Assembly: GCF_003670275.1 (NCBI RefSeq)
Contig: NZ_QXJF01000011.1
Location: 1-60,867 of the forward strand
Direction: 5' to 3'
From: Helicobacter labetoulli
Lineage (GTDB): Bacteria; Campylobacterota; Campylobacteria; Campylobacterales; Helicobacteraceae
DNA length: 60,867 bases
A program made the translations under genes and the position numbers. Positions 35,418-45,322 of this stretch are shown in pieces; the first letter of the stretch is position 1; each line of letters starts with the position of its first letter. Under the pieces are notes generated by a model. That model searched no databases. It was given only the letters and a program-made list of their open reading frames with translations, and had not been told where the DNA came from.

Positions 35418-36758
35418 TTAGCGATTTTTAATCATATCGGCTATGAGAAATGCCATTTCAATGGCTTGTGTAGCATTGAGCCGTGGGTCGCACTGCGTAT
35501 TATAGTTACACGCTAGTCCATCTTCAGTGATAGCTTGTGAGCCGCCCACACATTCTGTAACATCAGCTCCCGTCATCTCCAAATGCACCCCACCTGCATA
35601 GCTTCCACAGGCTTTGTGAATCTCAAAAAAGCTTTTAACTTCACTAAGCACACTATCAAACACGCGCGTTTTATAGCCATTATTTGCTTTGATTGTATTG
35701 CCGTGCATTGGATCGCAACTCCATAGAATCTCACGCCCTTCTTTATTGATAGATTCAAGCAGGGTAGGGAAGTTTTTCTTAATAGTTTCAGCTCCCATAC
35801 GCACGATGAGATTAAGCCTACCGCTTTGATTTTGCGGATTGAGCTTATCGCAGATTCCCATAATGTCTTCCTTAGTCGCACTTGGTCCAATTTTCACACC
35901 CACAGGATTCTTAACACCTCGCAAAAACTCAATATGCGCCTCATCAAGCCCCCTTGTGCGTTCGCCAATCCACAGCATATGTGCCGAGCAGTCATACCAC
36001 TCTCCGCTTAGAGAATCTTCACGGCAGAGTTGTTCTTCATAATTTAACACAAGGGCTTCGTGCGAGGTGTAAAACTCCGTCTCACGCAAGGTAGGCAAAT
36101 CTTTAGAATTAATCCCACAGGCTTTCATAAAATCAAGGGCTTGTGTAATAGCACAGGCAAGTTCTTCATACTTCTGCCCAAAGGCATTGTTTTTCACAAA
36201 GCTAAGATTCCATTTATGCACTTGATTTAAATCAGCAAAGCCCCCTTGTGCAAATGCACGCAAAAGATTGAGTGTCGCCGCACTTTGATTATAGGCTTGA
36301 ATCAAGCGATTTGGGTCGTGTTCTCTTGCTTTAGAATCAAACTCCATACCATTAATCATATCGCCGCGGTAGCTTGGCAGACTCATCTCACCTTGAATCT
36401 CATAATCACTTGAGCGGGGTTTAGCAAACTGCCCGGCTATGCGTCCTACTTTGATAATAGGGCAGGACGCACCAAAGGTTAGAATCGCCCCCATTTGGAT
36501 AATGACTTTAAATAAATCGCGGATATTTATTGCATTAAACTGCGAAAAACTCTCCGCACAATCCCCCCCTTGTAATAAAAATGCCTCCCCTTTGCAAACT
36601 TGAGCTAATCGCTCTTGCAATGCCCTAGCTTCCCCGGCAAACACAAGTGGTGGATAGGATTTGAGCTGAGATTCCACAGATTCTAAAAGTTTTGTGTCTT
36701 TGTAGGTTGGGTGTTGTTTGATTGGCTTATCACGCCAACTTTTTGTATGCCATTGCAT
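35418..36758 (-). CDS. 3-deoxy-7-phosphoheptulonate synthase, class II
   Basis: The first enzyme of the shikimate pathway, joining PEP and erythrose-4-phosphate. This 446-residue protein is of the plant-like class II type, as in other epsilonproteobacteria. Motifs are [12 protein letters not shown] (PEP/metal Cys), [43 protein letters not shown] and [17 protein letters not shown]. Start [12 protein letters not shown] with AAGGAGAATCCT upstream. Single gene with its own terminator. Confidence 0.95.
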   Translation of the reverse strand: MQWHTKSWRDKPIKQHPTYKDTKLLESVESQLKSYPPLVFAGEARALQERLAQVCKGEAFLLQGGDCAESFSQFNAINIRDLFKVIIQMGAILTFGASCPIIKVGRIAGQFAKPRSSDYEIQGEMSLPSYRGDMINGMEFDSKAREHDPNRLIQAYNQSAATLNLLRAFAQGGFADLNQVHKWNLSFVKNNAFGQKYEELACAITQALDFMKACGINSKDLPTLRETEFYTSHEALVLNYEEQLCREDSLSGEWYDCSAHMLWIGERTRGLDEAHIEFLRGVKNPVGVKIGPSATKEDIMGICDKLNPQNQSGRLNLIVRMGAETIKKNFPTLLESINKEGREILWSCDPMHGNTIKANNGYKTRVFDSVLSEVKSFFEIHKACGSYAGGVHLEMTGADVTECVGGSQAITEDGLACNYNTQCDPRLNATQAIEMAFLIADMIKNR

Positions 36759-36812
36759 AGGATTCTCCTTGTTTAAATTAAAATCGCATTGTAGCTAAGC
36801 GGATTAAACTTA

Positions 36813-37568
36813 TTAAACTTTAGCATTTTTATACACATTAAGGGCTGCTGGAGCTTGTGTGGTTGGCATTAGCTCTAAGCGATTAATGTTTATATGCTGT
36901 GGTAGGGAAGCTACCCAAAATACACTCTCTGCGATATCTTCAGGCATAAGTGGCGTTGTGCCTTTATACACACTTTGAGCCTTTTGTTTATCGCCTTTAA
37001 ATCGCACATAAGAAAACTCACTCCCACCGCAAAGTCCGGGTTCAATATCGCTCACACGGATATTTTTATCATACAAATCTGCACGGAGATTCAAACTAAA
37101 TTGCTTCACAAATGCTTTTGTTGCCCCATAGACATTTCCACCCGGATAGGAATAACTCCCTGCAATAGAACCAATATTGACAATATGCCCAAAGCCTTGT
37201 GCTACCATTTTGGGTAAAAGTAGATGTGTAAGCCTCATAAGAGCTATGACATTAACTTCCACCATACGCTCCCAATCGGTAATTTCAGCTTTATCTGCAC
37301 TGCTTAGCCCAAGGGCTAATCCGGCATTATTAATAAGCACATCTATATTTTGAAAATCTTTAGGGAGATGTGATAAGGCTTTTGCGATAGATTGTGTATC
37401 GCAAACATCGCACACTATACTTTGAGCCAAGCTTCCTAACTCTTTTTGCAAGGAATCTAGTCTTTCTTTTCTTCGTGCAAGAATGATGACTTTGTGGTTG
37501 TTTTGAGCAAAGATTCTAGCTATTGCTACACCAAAGCCCGAAGATGCCCCTGTGATGAGTGCTGTCAT
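36813..37568 (-). CDS. Short-chain dehydrogenase/reductase, YdfG-like
   Basis: A 251-residue classical SDR. The cofactor loop TALITGASSGFGVAIARIFA (with ARRKER at strand 2, suggesting NADPH), the NNAGLAL block, the active site Ser in NIGSIAGSYSYPG, and the catalytic YGATK (Tyr/Lys) are all present. YdfG enzymes reduce 3-hydroxy acids such as serine and malonic semialdehyde; the substrate here is not known. It overlaps the preceding CvfB-like gene by 4 bp (ATGA). Confidence 0.9.
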   Translation of the reverse strand: MTALITGASSGFGVAIARIFAQNNHKVIILARRKERLDSLQKELGSLAQSIVCDVCDTQSIAKALSHLPKDFQNIDVLINNAGLALGLSSADKAEITDWERMVEVNVIALMRLTHLLLPKMVAQGFGHIVNIGSIAGSYSYPGGNVYGATKAFVKQFSLNLRADLYDKNIRVSDIEPGLCGGSEFSYVRFKGDKQKAQSVYKGTTPLMPEDIAESVFWVASLPQHININRLELMPTTQAPAALNVYKNAKV

Positions 37569-38434
37569 ATTACTCCTTTTTGTGTGAGTTTAAAAACTTG
37601 TTCTTTTTCTTCAAAATATATTTTACCTTCTCTTACAAGCTCATTAATAAGTCGCTTAAAAAGCTTTTTGCTTATATGAAAAGATTCAAAAATACTTTCT
37701 GGCGAGTGTGAAAAATTTAGCTCTAAAGGCATAGAATCAAGTAGGATTTGCTTGTGATTTTTTTGGAGTGGGGGATAAAGGGTAAGGTCAAACTTACCAC
37801 GATTTATCCCTTTGGCATACACTTCAATGGGTGTATAAAAGCTTGGGGTGAAAGAGAGGGGAAGCTCATTAGCATAAAGCAAACCAAAATAAGCATTTTC
37901 TACCACACAGCCAAAGCCTAGCGGTGTTTGTTCAAATATATAAGCCTGAAGTGGTATCTTAGAATCTGCGTGAAAGTTTAGCGTGGGCTTGAGATATTTT
38001 TTAATGCCTTGTTTTGCAATAAGACGAGATTGCTTATCAAGTGTGATAGCGACAAGCACTTGTTGATTAGGCTTAAAACTTTGTGGATTCTTGCAAGGCA
38101 TAAAAATATGCTTATCCACGCCCAAGTCTAAAAAGCAACCAAATGGCGAGTGGCTTATAACATTAAGCAAAGCAATATCGCCATATTGTGCTTTTGGTCG
38201 TTGCGTTGTCGCTACGGGGCGATCTTGTGAATCTGTTAAAACAAAAACTTCTATGATGTCATCTATAGCATTTTGTGGTGTTAAAAATTTATTTGGCAAA
38301 AGCACTTCTTTGGGTGAAAGGCTAGGGCTGTTTGGTTTGGTAGAGTATGAATCTTGTGGGTAAGAAGATATAGGGCTAAGATATGCCCCATTTTTACTAA
38401 AACGCACAATGCGTAATTTCTGCACCCTCCCCAT
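37565..38434 (-). CDS. CvfB-like S1-domain RNA-binding protein
   Basis: A cytoplasmic protein of about 289 residues with tandem S1-like OB folds and a C-terminal winged helix (ISKKLFKRLINELVREGKIYF). Family blocks are VLLPNKFL, IIEVFVLTDSQDRPVATTQRP and YGDIALLNVISHSPFGCFLDLGVDKHIFMP. I chose ATG 38434 because the family fold starts there. An ATG at 38581 would add 49 Lys/Ser-rich residues and overlap the DUF305 gene by 92 bp; neither start has a strong ribosome-binding site. Role by family: regulation through RNA. Confidence 0.8.
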   Translation of the reverse strand: MGRVQKLRIVRFSKNGAYLSPISSYPQDSYSTKPNSPSLSPKEVLLPNKFLTPQNAIDDIIEVFVLTDSQDRPVATTQRPKAQYGDIALLNVISHSPFGCFLDLGVDKHIFMPCKNPQSFKPNQQVLVAITLDKQSRLIAKQGIKKYLKPTLNFHADSKIPLQAYIFEQTPLGFGCVVENAYFGLLYANELPLSFTPSFYTPIEVYAKGINRGKFDLTLYPPLQKNHKQILLDSMPLELNFSHSPESIFESFHISKKLFKRLINELVREGKIYFEEKEQVFKLTQKGVI

Positions 38435-38489
38435 AAGAATGGAGGCAGACTCTGCAGGGGTTGATTGTGTAGCAGTAGATTCTGCGGTT

Positions 38490-39155
38490 TTAGTGGATTT
38501 TTTGGAGTAGGGTCTTAAAGTCTTCAACTTCTTGCTCTTGGGTTTGGATAATTTTTTGTGCGATAGCTTTAATGTCTTCATTTTGCGTATAGATGAGAAT
38601 CTGCTTTGAAGCTTTGATGGCAGCTTCGTGATGAGGAATCATACTTAAAAGAAAATCGTGATTAAGACGCTCTGTCAAAGCAAGTTCTGACATTTCTTGG
38701 TGCATAGTTTCCATATCCTGCTTGGCTTGTTGGTTGTAGAGTGTTACTTCCTTTGGGCTATAAAGCTTTTTTTGTTTTTCAAGCTCTGGGATAAGGGCTT
38801 TAAACTCTTCAATTTCAGCCTTTTGTGTTTGAATAATTTGTGTGGCAATAGTGCGGAGCTGCTTGTTTTTAGAATGTTTTAAAAGAAATTCCGCAGAATC
38901 AATAGCACCTTGATGATGAGGAATCATATTAACAAGAAAATTTAAATCTAAATTATCATCTTCTAAAAAAGGCTCTTCCATCATCGGTTCGTGCATAAGA
39001 TTGAGCATTTTCTTGGAGAGGGCAATAGGAGCTTGTGCTTCTAGCATTTCTTGATGATGTTGCATAGTATGTGCTGGGGCGGAAGAGCCTGTGTGGGTGT
39101 CATCTTTGGTATAGGCTAGGGTTAAAAGCATAATCACAGCGATAAAAACTCTCAT
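38490..39155 (-). CDS. Exported tandem DUF305 protein
   Basis: A 221-residue secreted protein with signal peptide (MRVFIAVIMLLTLAYT) and a His/Met-rich N-terminal linker (HTMQHHQEM). Two copies of the DUF305 four-helix unit follow: FLVNMIPHHQGAIDSAEFLL (His80-His81) and FLLSMIPHHEAAIKASKQIL (His175-His176), each ending in IIQTQ.QE.E.FK. The paired His and Met look like metal ligands, probably for copper in the periplasm. The duplication is internal to one gene; single-domain members are about half this size. Confidence 0.85.
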   Translation of the reverse strand: MRVFIAVIMLLTLAYTKDDTHTGSSAPAHTMQHHQEMLEAQAPIALSKKMLNLMHEPMMEEPFLEDDNLDLNFLVNMIPHHQGAIDSAEFLLKHSKNKQLRTIATQIIQTQKAEIEEFKALIPELEKQKKLYSPKEVTLYNQQAKQDMETMHQEMSELALTERLNHDFLLSMIPHHEAAIKASKQILIYTQNEDIKAIAQKIIQTQEQEVEDFKTLLQKIH

Positions 39156-39241
39156 TTCATCTCCTTTAGGTTTATGTGCTTTAATCTTAGCTAAAAAAAT
39201 TGTATTTTTTCTAAACGATAAAATTTTTATATTATTTTATT

Positions 39242-40021
39242 TTATATTATTTTATTATGGTAGAGGGTGCAAAATTCTTGTGCGATACGCGGAGAGTTTG
39301 AACCCTTAAGAGTGCTAAATTGCACTGCTTTGCGTTTTGTATCCTCATCTAATGGCGTATCTAAAAGTTTGGCTACAAGATTTAAAAACTCTACCTTCCC
39401 AAGCGTGTAGAATCCCAAGGTCAGCCCAAACCTGTCGCTAAGGGAGAGAATCTCATCTTTAGCATCATTAAGATGCAAAGTATCTTGTAGGTAAGATTCA
39501 GCAATAAGGTGGCGTTGGTTTGAAGTGGTGTAAAAAAGTATGTTTGTTGGTTTATTTTCAAATGAGCCTTCAAGCACACTTTTTAGGGATTTATAGCTAT
39601 TTTCATTGGGTGAAAGGCTCAAATCATCACAAAGTATAATAAATTTATAAGGTAGTTCTCGCACAATATCTTGCACAAATCCTACAAGATAGAGACATTC
39701 CATAGGAAGCTCTATAACACGCAGAGGATAATCTTTGTGCGAAAATGAGCTTAAAACAACCTGCAAACACGAGCTTTTGCCACAGCCTCTAGCTCCCCAA
39801 AGCAAAGCGTGTGATGACTTTTTGCCATCTATGAAGGCTTGAGTATTTTTTGTAAGGGCATTGAGCTGACTATCTAGCCCAATGAGCGTAGATTCTTTAT
39901 AAAAATCTTTAATTGCTTTGAAATATCCATATTCTTGGCTTGGGATATGGCGATAAATACAGGCAAATTCACTTTCCCACGGAAAGCTAGAAAAATGAGA
40001 GAGATTATAAAGCGGGGGCAT
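39242..40021 (-). CDS. DUF815-type P-loop ATPase
   Basis: A 259-residue protein with Walker A LLWGARGCGKSSCLQ, Walker B KFIILCDDLSL, and the DUF815 marks TLIGLDSQLNALTKNTQAF and LFYTTSNQRHLIAESY. These AAA+-like ATPases have no assigned biochemical role. Here it overlaps the end of clpA by 17 bp and closes the clpS-clpA operon, which suggests a function with the ClpAP protease. No transmembrane segment or extra domain was seen. Confidence 0.85.
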   Translation of the reverse strand: MPPLYNLSHFSSFPWESEFACIYRHIPSQEYGYFKAIKDFYKESTLIGLDSQLNALTKNTQAFIDGKKSSHALLWGARGCGKSSCLQVVLSSFSHKDYPLRVIELPMECLYLVGFVQDIVRELPYKFIILCDDLSLSPNENSYKSLKSVLEGSFENKPTNILFYTTSNQRHLIAESYLQDTLHLNDAKDEILSLSDRFGLTLGFYTLGKVEFLNLVAKLLDTPLDEDTKRKAVQFSTLKGSNSPRIAQEFCTLYHNKII

Positions 40022-42275
40022 TTTTCTTTTTCTTTGTCGTTTTGGTGTTTGATTTGATTAAATTTTCAATGAGGTTTTGACTTTTTTGACAACTAAGAAT
40101 GATATGCTCTTTGGGCTTTGAAGCAAGTGAAATGAGACATTCTCCCCTTTTTTTTAGTGAGCCAAAAAGTATTTCATCACTTAGTTTGTTTTTGATTTCA
40201 TTATCAATGATTTTTTTAATCTCCCTTGCTCCAAGCGCACTTTCCACACTTTGTGAAGCAAGAAAATGCAATGCCTTAGAATCTATCTCAAGGGTGATAT
40301 GACGCGATTTGAGAGAGATAGCAAGCTCATCAATATATTTTTTGGCAATAAGCAAATATTCTTTCAATCCTAGAGGATTAAAGTGAATAATGCTATCAAT
40401 GCGACTTCGCAATTCAGGCGAGAATAAAAGCTTGATTGCGGCATCATTTTTATTTTGTAAGTTGGCATTAAAGCCAAGCGTGTTACTATCCTTGCTTCCA
40501 GCATTGCTTGTCATAATGACAATGACATTTTTAAAATCCGCCCTATTGCCTAGATTATCAGTCAAACTTGCAGAATCTAGAATCTGCAATAAAATATTAT
40601 AAATATCGCTATGGGCTTTTTCTATTTCATCAAGTAGCAACACGCAATATGGATTCTTACGCACCGCATCTACAAGTAATCCCCCTTGCTCAAAGCCAAC
40701 ATAACCAGCAGGCGCACCAATGAGTCTTGAGATGGAGTGTGGCTCCATATATTCACTCATATCAAATTTGATAAACTCAATTCCCAAAAGATGAGCGAGC
40801 TCTTTGCTTAGCTCCGTTTTGCCAACGCCACTTGGTCCTGCAAATACAAAGCTACCAATGGGCTTATTGCTTTCCCCTAGCCCTGCCTTATTTGCCTTAA
40901 TCACGCGTGTTAGCTCCATAATGGCTTTGTCTTGGGAGAAGATTCTCTTTTTTAAGTTATGTGAGAGAGATTTTATCATTTTGCTTTCATCGGTGCTAAT
41001 GGTGCTTTTTGGGATATGCACACTTTTGCTTAAAATAGATTCTATGTCTTTGACCTGAATCTTTGGCTTATTAGTGTGATAGATTCGTGTATTTGCTCCC
41101 ACTTCATCAAGCAAATCTATGGCTTTATCGGGTAAAAATTTATCACTCACATATCGTGCGGATAAATCCACACAGGCTTTGAGTGCATTTTTTGTGTAAC
41201 TGACTTGATGATATTTTTCATAAATTGGAGCTAATCCTTCAATGATAGTATAGCAGTCTTGCAAACTTGGCTCTTTGACTTCTACTTTGCTAAAGCGGCG
41301 GGATAGGGCTTTGTCTTTATCAAAGTGTATTTTAAACTCGGCAAATGTTGTCGCACCAATACAACGCAAAGTGCCATTAGCAAGAGCGGGTTTAAGGAGA
41401 TTTGAGGCATCAAGACTTGAGCCAGAAGTCGCCCCTGCACCCACAATCGTGTGAATCTCATCAATAAAAAGCACAGCATTTTTGATAAGTGCCATTTCTT
41501 CTAGCACACCTTTAAGTCGCTTTTCAAAATCGCCCCGATATTTACTCCCTGAAATCATACTGCCTACATCAAGGGCGAAAATTTGTGCGTTATGTAAGGC
41601 TTTGGGTAGCTTTTTATGATAAATCTCTAGTGCCAAGCCTTCAGCAATTGCCGTTTTGCCAACACCGGGCTCCCCAACAAGAATAGGATTATTTTTTTTT
41701 CGCCTAGCTAGAATCTCACTTACACGCCAAATTTCCTGTTCTCTACCGATAACGGGGTCAATTTTACCCTCCTTAGCTAAAAGTGTAAGATTCTTTGTGT
41801 ATTGCTCAAGATAGCTTTTTCCGTGGTTGTCTTGCCCATTTGGTTGCGAATCTTGCTCTTGTTGTGTGATGACCTCTAGCACACTTAGTCTATCAATACC
41901 TTGAGATTTTAGAATCTGTGTGCTAAAGCTTTGATTTTCTTCCATTATTGAAGCAAGTAAGTCGCTTACATCAATGCTTTGGCGGTTGCTACTTTGGGCG
42001 TGATTGACCATAGATTCTATAATCCTATCAAGAGCGGGGGTTTGTTTTGGATTTTTGCTTACTTCTTGTGAGTGTGGCACATATTTTTTGAGATACAAAT
42101 TCGTCATACGCCGCATTTCTTGGATATTGCCTCCACATTTTTGGAGGATTGAAGCACCTTGAGCGTTATTGAGCGTAGCAAGGAATAAATGCTCGGTTGT
42201 AAGGATATTGTGGTGCATTTCGCGCGCAATATCTATAGATTCATTGAAAATAAGTGTAAGATTCTGTCCTATCAT
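40005..42275 (-). CDS. clpA: ATP-dependent Clp protease ATP-binding subunit ClpA
   Basis: The unfoldase of the ClpAP protease, 756 residues with this start. The N-terminal Clp-N domain ([11 protein letters not shown]), a first AAA module (Walker [24 protein letters not shown] before it) and a second (Walker [27 protein letters not shown]) are complete. ClpP-docking IGL/F tripeptide: LGF or VGF segments lie in the second module, not resolved by eye. ATG 42275 follows AAAGGATTAATA; a frame open to 42410 runs through clpS and is ignored. Confidence 0.96.
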   Translation of the reverse strand: MIGQNLTLIFNESIDIAREMHHNILTTEHLFLATLNNAQGASILQKCGGNIQEMRRMTNLYLKKYVPHSQEVSKNPKQTPALDRIIESMVNHAQSSNRQSIDVSDLLASIMEENQSFSTQILKSQGIDRLSVLEVITQQEQDSQPNGQDNHGKSYLEQYTKNLTLLAKEGKIDPVIGREQEIWRVSEILARRKKNNPILVGEPGVGKTAIAEGLALEIYHKKLPKALHNAQIFALDVGSMISGSKYRGDFEKRLKGVLEEMALIKNAVLFIDEIHTIVGAGATSGSSLDASNLLKPALANGTLRCIGATTFAEFKIHFDKDKALSRRFSKVEVKEPSLQDCYTIIEGLAPIYEKYHQVSYTKNALKACVDLSARYVSDKFLPDKAIDLLDEVGANTRIYHTNKPKIQVKDIESILSKSVHIPKSTISTDESKMIKSLSHNLKKRIFSQDKAIMELTRVIKANKAGLGESNKPIGSFVFAGPSGVGKTELSKELAHLLGIEFIKFDMSEYMEPHSISRLIGAPAGYVGFEQGGLLVDAVRKNPYCVLLLDEIEKAHSDIYNILLQILDSASLTDNLGNRADFKNVIVIMTSNAGSKDSNTLGFNANLQNKNDAAIKLLFSPELRSRIDSIIHFNPLGLKEYLLIAKKYIDELAISLKSRHITLEIDSKALHFLASQSVESALGAREIKKIIDNEIKNKLSDEILFGSLKKRGECLISLASKPKEHIILSCQKSQNLIENLIKSNTKTTKKKKNAPAL

Positions 42276-42285
42276 TATTAATCCT

Positions 42286-42591
42286 TTAGTGTAGTTCCTC
42301 TGTGATTGCTCGCAAAGGATAACCCTGCTCTTTTGCTTTTTGGCTGACAAGTTGAGTTTTAAGCTCGGCAATATCATAGGGATAGATTCCACAAATCCCT
42401 TTGCCTTCATTATGGACTTTAAGCGTTATAGCTCTGGCTTCTTGACTTGTTTTATCAAAGACTTCCATAAGAATCTGTACGACAAAATCCATAGCTGTCC
42501 AATCATCATTTAAGAGTGAAACCCGATAGAGCCTAGGCTCTTCTAGTATTGTTTCTGTATGTGTTTGTGTTTCAAAAGATGAAAATGCCAC
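42286..42591 (-). CDS. clpS: ClpS adaptor (N-end rule)
   Basis: A 101-residue adaptor that hands N-degron proteins to ClpAP. It has the core RVSLLNDDWTAMDFVVQILMEVF, the helix SQEARAITLKVHNEGKGICGIYPYDIAE, and C-terminal YPLRAITEEL. The start is GTG behind AAAGGATTTGC. It is first in the operon, 10 bp before clpA. Confidence 0.95.
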   Translation of the reverse strand: MAFSSFETQTHTETILEEPRLYRVSLLNDDWTAMDFVVQILMEVFDKTSQEARAITLKVHNEGKGICGIYPYDIAELKTQLVSQKAKEQGYPLRAITEELH

Positions 42592-42770
42592 GCAAATCCT
42601 TTGAGAATGAAAAATTAAGATGGGTAGATTCTAGCAGAAATAATACAATGCGGTTTAATTGATGAATGAGAAATGCTGCACAATTATCAGGGCTTGGTTA
42701 TGATAAAATGTAGAGTAAAATGCCTGTGAGATGTAGAATCTGCAAATGTTTTTTTGGCTATAAGGGGAGA

Positions 42771-42795
42771 AAGCCTAGCTTTATCAACTAGGCTT
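42771..42795 (-). terminator. Terminator of the mdh-oorDABC operon
   Basis: AAGCCTAG / CTAGGCTT, a perfect 8-bp stem with a 9-nt loop, 8 bp after the oorC stop and followed by TCTCCCCTT on the minus strand. The flanking 170 bp up to clpS contain no gene that I can support. Confidence 0.6.
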
Positions 42796-42803
42796 CAGTA
42801 ACT

Positions 42804-43358
42804 TTAGGCTTTTACCATCGCTTCTTTGGCGTATTTTTCACCTAACTCAAAAGCTTTTTTATTGGCTTCTTGGACTTTGGCTGGGACTTTTTCTATCATT
42901 GTTTGAAATACAAGATTCCTATCCACACATTGTGTGAAAGTTGTCGTAATGGCTAGAGCAACAACGGATTGTGTAACGACATTGCCCACTTCTTCTTTGG
43001 CAATGGTAATGATTGGAATCTCATAAATTTTAAACTTTTTTCTATCCTCATCACTTGGTCGCACGAGATTTGGTTCAACAACAATCACGCCTCCTTCTTT
43101 CACGCCACCCTTAAAGGAATCATAGCTCACCTGTGCAGTGGAGAGCATAAACTCAATTTCGCCCTCATGTGCATAAGGATAGAGAATCTCTTCTTCACTA
43201 AGCAAAATATCAACCTTTGTTGGTCCGCCACGCACCTGACTTGTATAAGTCGCAGCCTTGACGCCATAGCCTTTGTCCTTGATTTGTGCTTCTGCTAGAA
43301 TCTCTCCTGCCAAAAGCACCCCTTGTCCGCCTACACCTGTAAATCGCAACTGATGCAT
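42804..43358 (-). CDS. oorC: 2-oxoglutarate:acceptor oxidoreductase, gamma subunit
   Basis: A 184-residue catalytic gamma domain: LRFTGVGGQGVLLAGEILAEA at the start, then TSQVRGGPTKVDILLSEEEI. It is part of the four-subunit enzyme that oxidises 2-oxoglutarate to succinyl-CoA with ferredoxin or flavodoxin as acceptor, replacing the 2-oxoglutarate dehydrogenase complex in microaerophilic Helicobacter. Last gene of the operon, 1 bp after oorB. Confidence 0.94.
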   Translation of the reverse strand: MHQLRFTGVGGQGVLLAGEILAEAQIKDKGYGVKAATYTSQVRGGPTKVDILLSEEEILYPYAHEGEIEFMLSTAQVSYDSFKGGVKEGGVIVVEPNLVRPSDEDRKKFKIYEIPIITIAKEEVGNVVTQSVVALAITTTFTQCVDRNLVFQTMIEKVPAKVQEANKKAFELGEKYAKEAMVKA

Positions 43359-43359
43359 T

Positions 43360-44187
43360 TTAGTGCCCCCCTTTAGCTTGAGCTTTTTGAATCACGCCCT
43401 CATAGGCTTCACAATATTCCATTCTATCTGTTTGATGTTTAAGCACACCGGTTGGGAATTTACCCACTCGTTCTTCTGGTGAAAGCGTGTCAAATTTGCT
43501 TTTGCTTACAAGGCGAGATTCTATCCATTTAAGCATAGATGTCGCCTCGCCCATTTTATTTTTTCGTCCAAGGTTAATATGGCAGTTGCTATGAATATCA
43601 AAAAAGCTAAAGCCTTTATGAGTAAAGCCCTCCATAAGCACCTTTTCAAGTTTTTTGGGTGTAAGCACACTCTCTCTTGCCACAAAACTTGCTCCTGCGG
43701 CACTTGCCACTTCACAAGGATCAAAGTTTGGATCAATATTGCCATATTGTGCCGTAACGGTCCAAAAATCCTTTGGCGTTGTGGGAGAGGTTTGAGAGTT
43801 TGTAAGCCCATAGATAAAGTTATTAATCATTACAAGATTCAAGTCAATATTTCTTCTACAAGCGTGAATTGTGTGATTCCCGCCGATTGCCATAGAATCT
43901 CCATCACCTGAAATTACAATGACCTTTTTGTCTGGGTTGGCAAGTTTGATACCTGTAGCATACGCCATTGTCCGCCCGTGAGTTGTATGCACGGTGTTGC
44001 AATTTACATATGAGCTAAAGCGACCAGAGCAGCCAATCCCGCTAACAATACAAACATCATTCATATTCCAACCAAGTGCATCAATAGCACGAATGACACT
44101 TTTTAAGATAACACCATCGCCACAGCCCCAACACCAAAGGGTTGGCATTTTATCCATTCGTAGATATTCTTCGTAATTAAAAGCCAT
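43360..44187 (-). CDS. oorB: 2-oxoglutarate:acceptor oxidoreductase, beta subunit
   Basis: A thiamine-diphosphate-binding subunit of 275 residues: WCWGCGDG near the N-terminus, SGIGCSGRFSSYVNCNTVHTTHGR, and the TPP motif VISGDGDSMAIGGNHTIHACRRN (GDG...N). ATG 44187 is preceded by AAGGAGATGT and starts 1 bp after oorA ends. A longer frame overlapping oorA was rejected. Cys residues in the first block ligate the proximal [4Fe-4S] cluster in related enzymes. Confidence 0.95.
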   Translation of the reverse strand: MAFNYEEYLRMDKMPTLWCWGCGDGVILKSVIRAIDALGWNMNDVCIVSGIGCSGRFSSYVNCNTVHTTHGRTMAYATGIKLANPDKKVIVISGDGDSMAIGGNHTIHACRRNIDLNLVMINNFIYGLTNSQTSPTTPKDFWTVTAQYGNIDPNFDPCEVASAAGASFVARESVLTPKKLEKVLMEGFTHKGFSFFDIHSNCHINLGRKNKMGEATSMLKWIESRLVSKSKFDTLSPEERVGKFPTGVLKHQTDRMEYCEAYEGVIQKAQAKGGH

Positions 44188-44188
44188 C

Positions 44189-45313
44189 TTACATCTCCTT
44201 GATTTTTGTGATAATTTCAGCAGGTGAGATTGTGCGTCCATTCGCCTTGCCTAAGAAAGTAACATCTTTTTGCATAAGGCGTTCTACCTCTTGTTTATAC
44301 TGCCCCTTGTTTAACTCAATCATAAGAATCTTGTCAAATTTCTTGCCAAGAGCTTTAAGCTGTTTTGTAGGGCTAGGCCACAATGTGATAGGACGGAATA
44401 AACCAACCTTTATGCCATTTTTGCGTAAATCCTTAATCGCCTCTTTAACAGAGAGTGAAACAGAGCCATAAGCAATAATGAGAATCTCTGCATCATTCAT
44501 CTCATATTCTTCAAACTCAACAATATCATCAATATGAGATTCTATTTTGTTAAAAAGCCTGTCAATAAGGTTTTGGGAGAGCTTTTCATCTTCTGTTGGG
44601 AATCCACTTGCTCCGTGATGAAGTCCTGTGATATGGTATTTGTAGCCTTTGAAGAAAGGATTAAGCACGGCAGGTTTATCTTGTGGCACACCATAGGGCT
44701 GATAATCTTTAGGATCGCTCTTAAATTCCTCTCTATTGCAGATTGTAGGTTTAATCTCTTCAAAATCTGGGATTAAAGTTTTCCCGTGCATATGCCCTAT
44801 GGTTTCATCAAGCAGTAAGAAAACAGGTGTCATATACTTTTCCGCAAGATTGAAAGCACGGATAGTTTGTGTGTAGGCTTCTTGTAGATTCCCAACACAA
44901 AGTGCAATGGAGCAAAAATCCCCGTGAGTTGGTGATTTAGCTTGATTAATATCGCCTTGTGAGACGCGTGTAGGAAGCCCCGTAGAAGGTCCCCCACGCA
45001 TAACATCAACCACAACAAGCGGAATCTCCGCCATAAAGCCATAGCCGATTTGTTCAGATTTGAGCGAGATACCCGGTCCAGAAGTAGCTGTCATTGCCTT
45101 AACACCCGTCATTGATGCACCTAAAGCAACGGCAATACCGCTAATCTCATCTTCCATCTGGATAAATTTCCCACCAATTTTTGGAAGCTCCACGCTCATT
45201 TCGTGTGCAATTTCACTTGATGGCGTGATGGGATAGCCACCAAAAAATCGACAACCTGATTCTATCGCAGCTAACGCGACAAGCTCGTTTCCTCCTGTAA
45301 TTAACTCACGCAT
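44189..45313 (-). CDS. oorA: 2-oxoglutarate:acceptor oxidoreductase, alpha subunit
   Basis: A 374-residue subunit that binds the pyrimidine end of TPP and the substrate. Marks: GGNELVALAAIESGCRFFGGYPITPSSEI at the N-terminus, ATSGPGISLKSEQIGYG, VVVDVMRGGPSTGLPTRVSQ, and a transketolase-C-like end (LIIAYGSVSLSVKEAI, GLFRPITLWP). 9 bp after oorD. Confidence 0.95.
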   Translation of the reverse strand: MRELITGGNELVALAAIESGCRFFGGYPITPSSEIAHEMSVELPKIGGKFIQMEDEISGIAVALGASMTGVKAMTATSGPGISLKSEQIGYGFMAEIPLVVVDVMRGGPSTGLPTRVSQGDINQAKSPTHGDFCSIALCVGNLQEAYTQTIRAFNLAEKYMTPVFLLLDETIGHMHGKTLIPDFEEIKPTICNREEFKSDPKDYQPYGVPQDKPAVLNPFFKGYKYHITGLHHGASGFPTEDEKLSQNLIDRLFNKIESHIDDIVEFEEYEMNDAEILIIAYGSVSLSVKEAIKDLRKNGIKVGLFRPITLWPSPTKQLKALGKKFDKILMIELNKGQYKQEVERLMQKDVTFLGKANGRTISPAEIITKIKEM

Positions 45314-45322
45314 CTTTTCTCC

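Noticed and set aside
41692-41700. T9 (A9 on the coding strand) in clpA as a phase-variable tract
   Set aside because: It encodes the universally conserved RRKKNNP before Walker A and is short for slippage; ordinary coding sequence.
42276-42410. N-terminal extension of clpA
   Set aside because: It runs through clpS in another frame; ATG 42275 has a good ribosome-binding site and the Clp-N domain starts there.
44188-44241. N-terminal extension of oorB
   Set aside because: It overlaps oorA and lacks a ribosome-binding site, while ATG 44187 has AAGGAG and begins the conserved fold.
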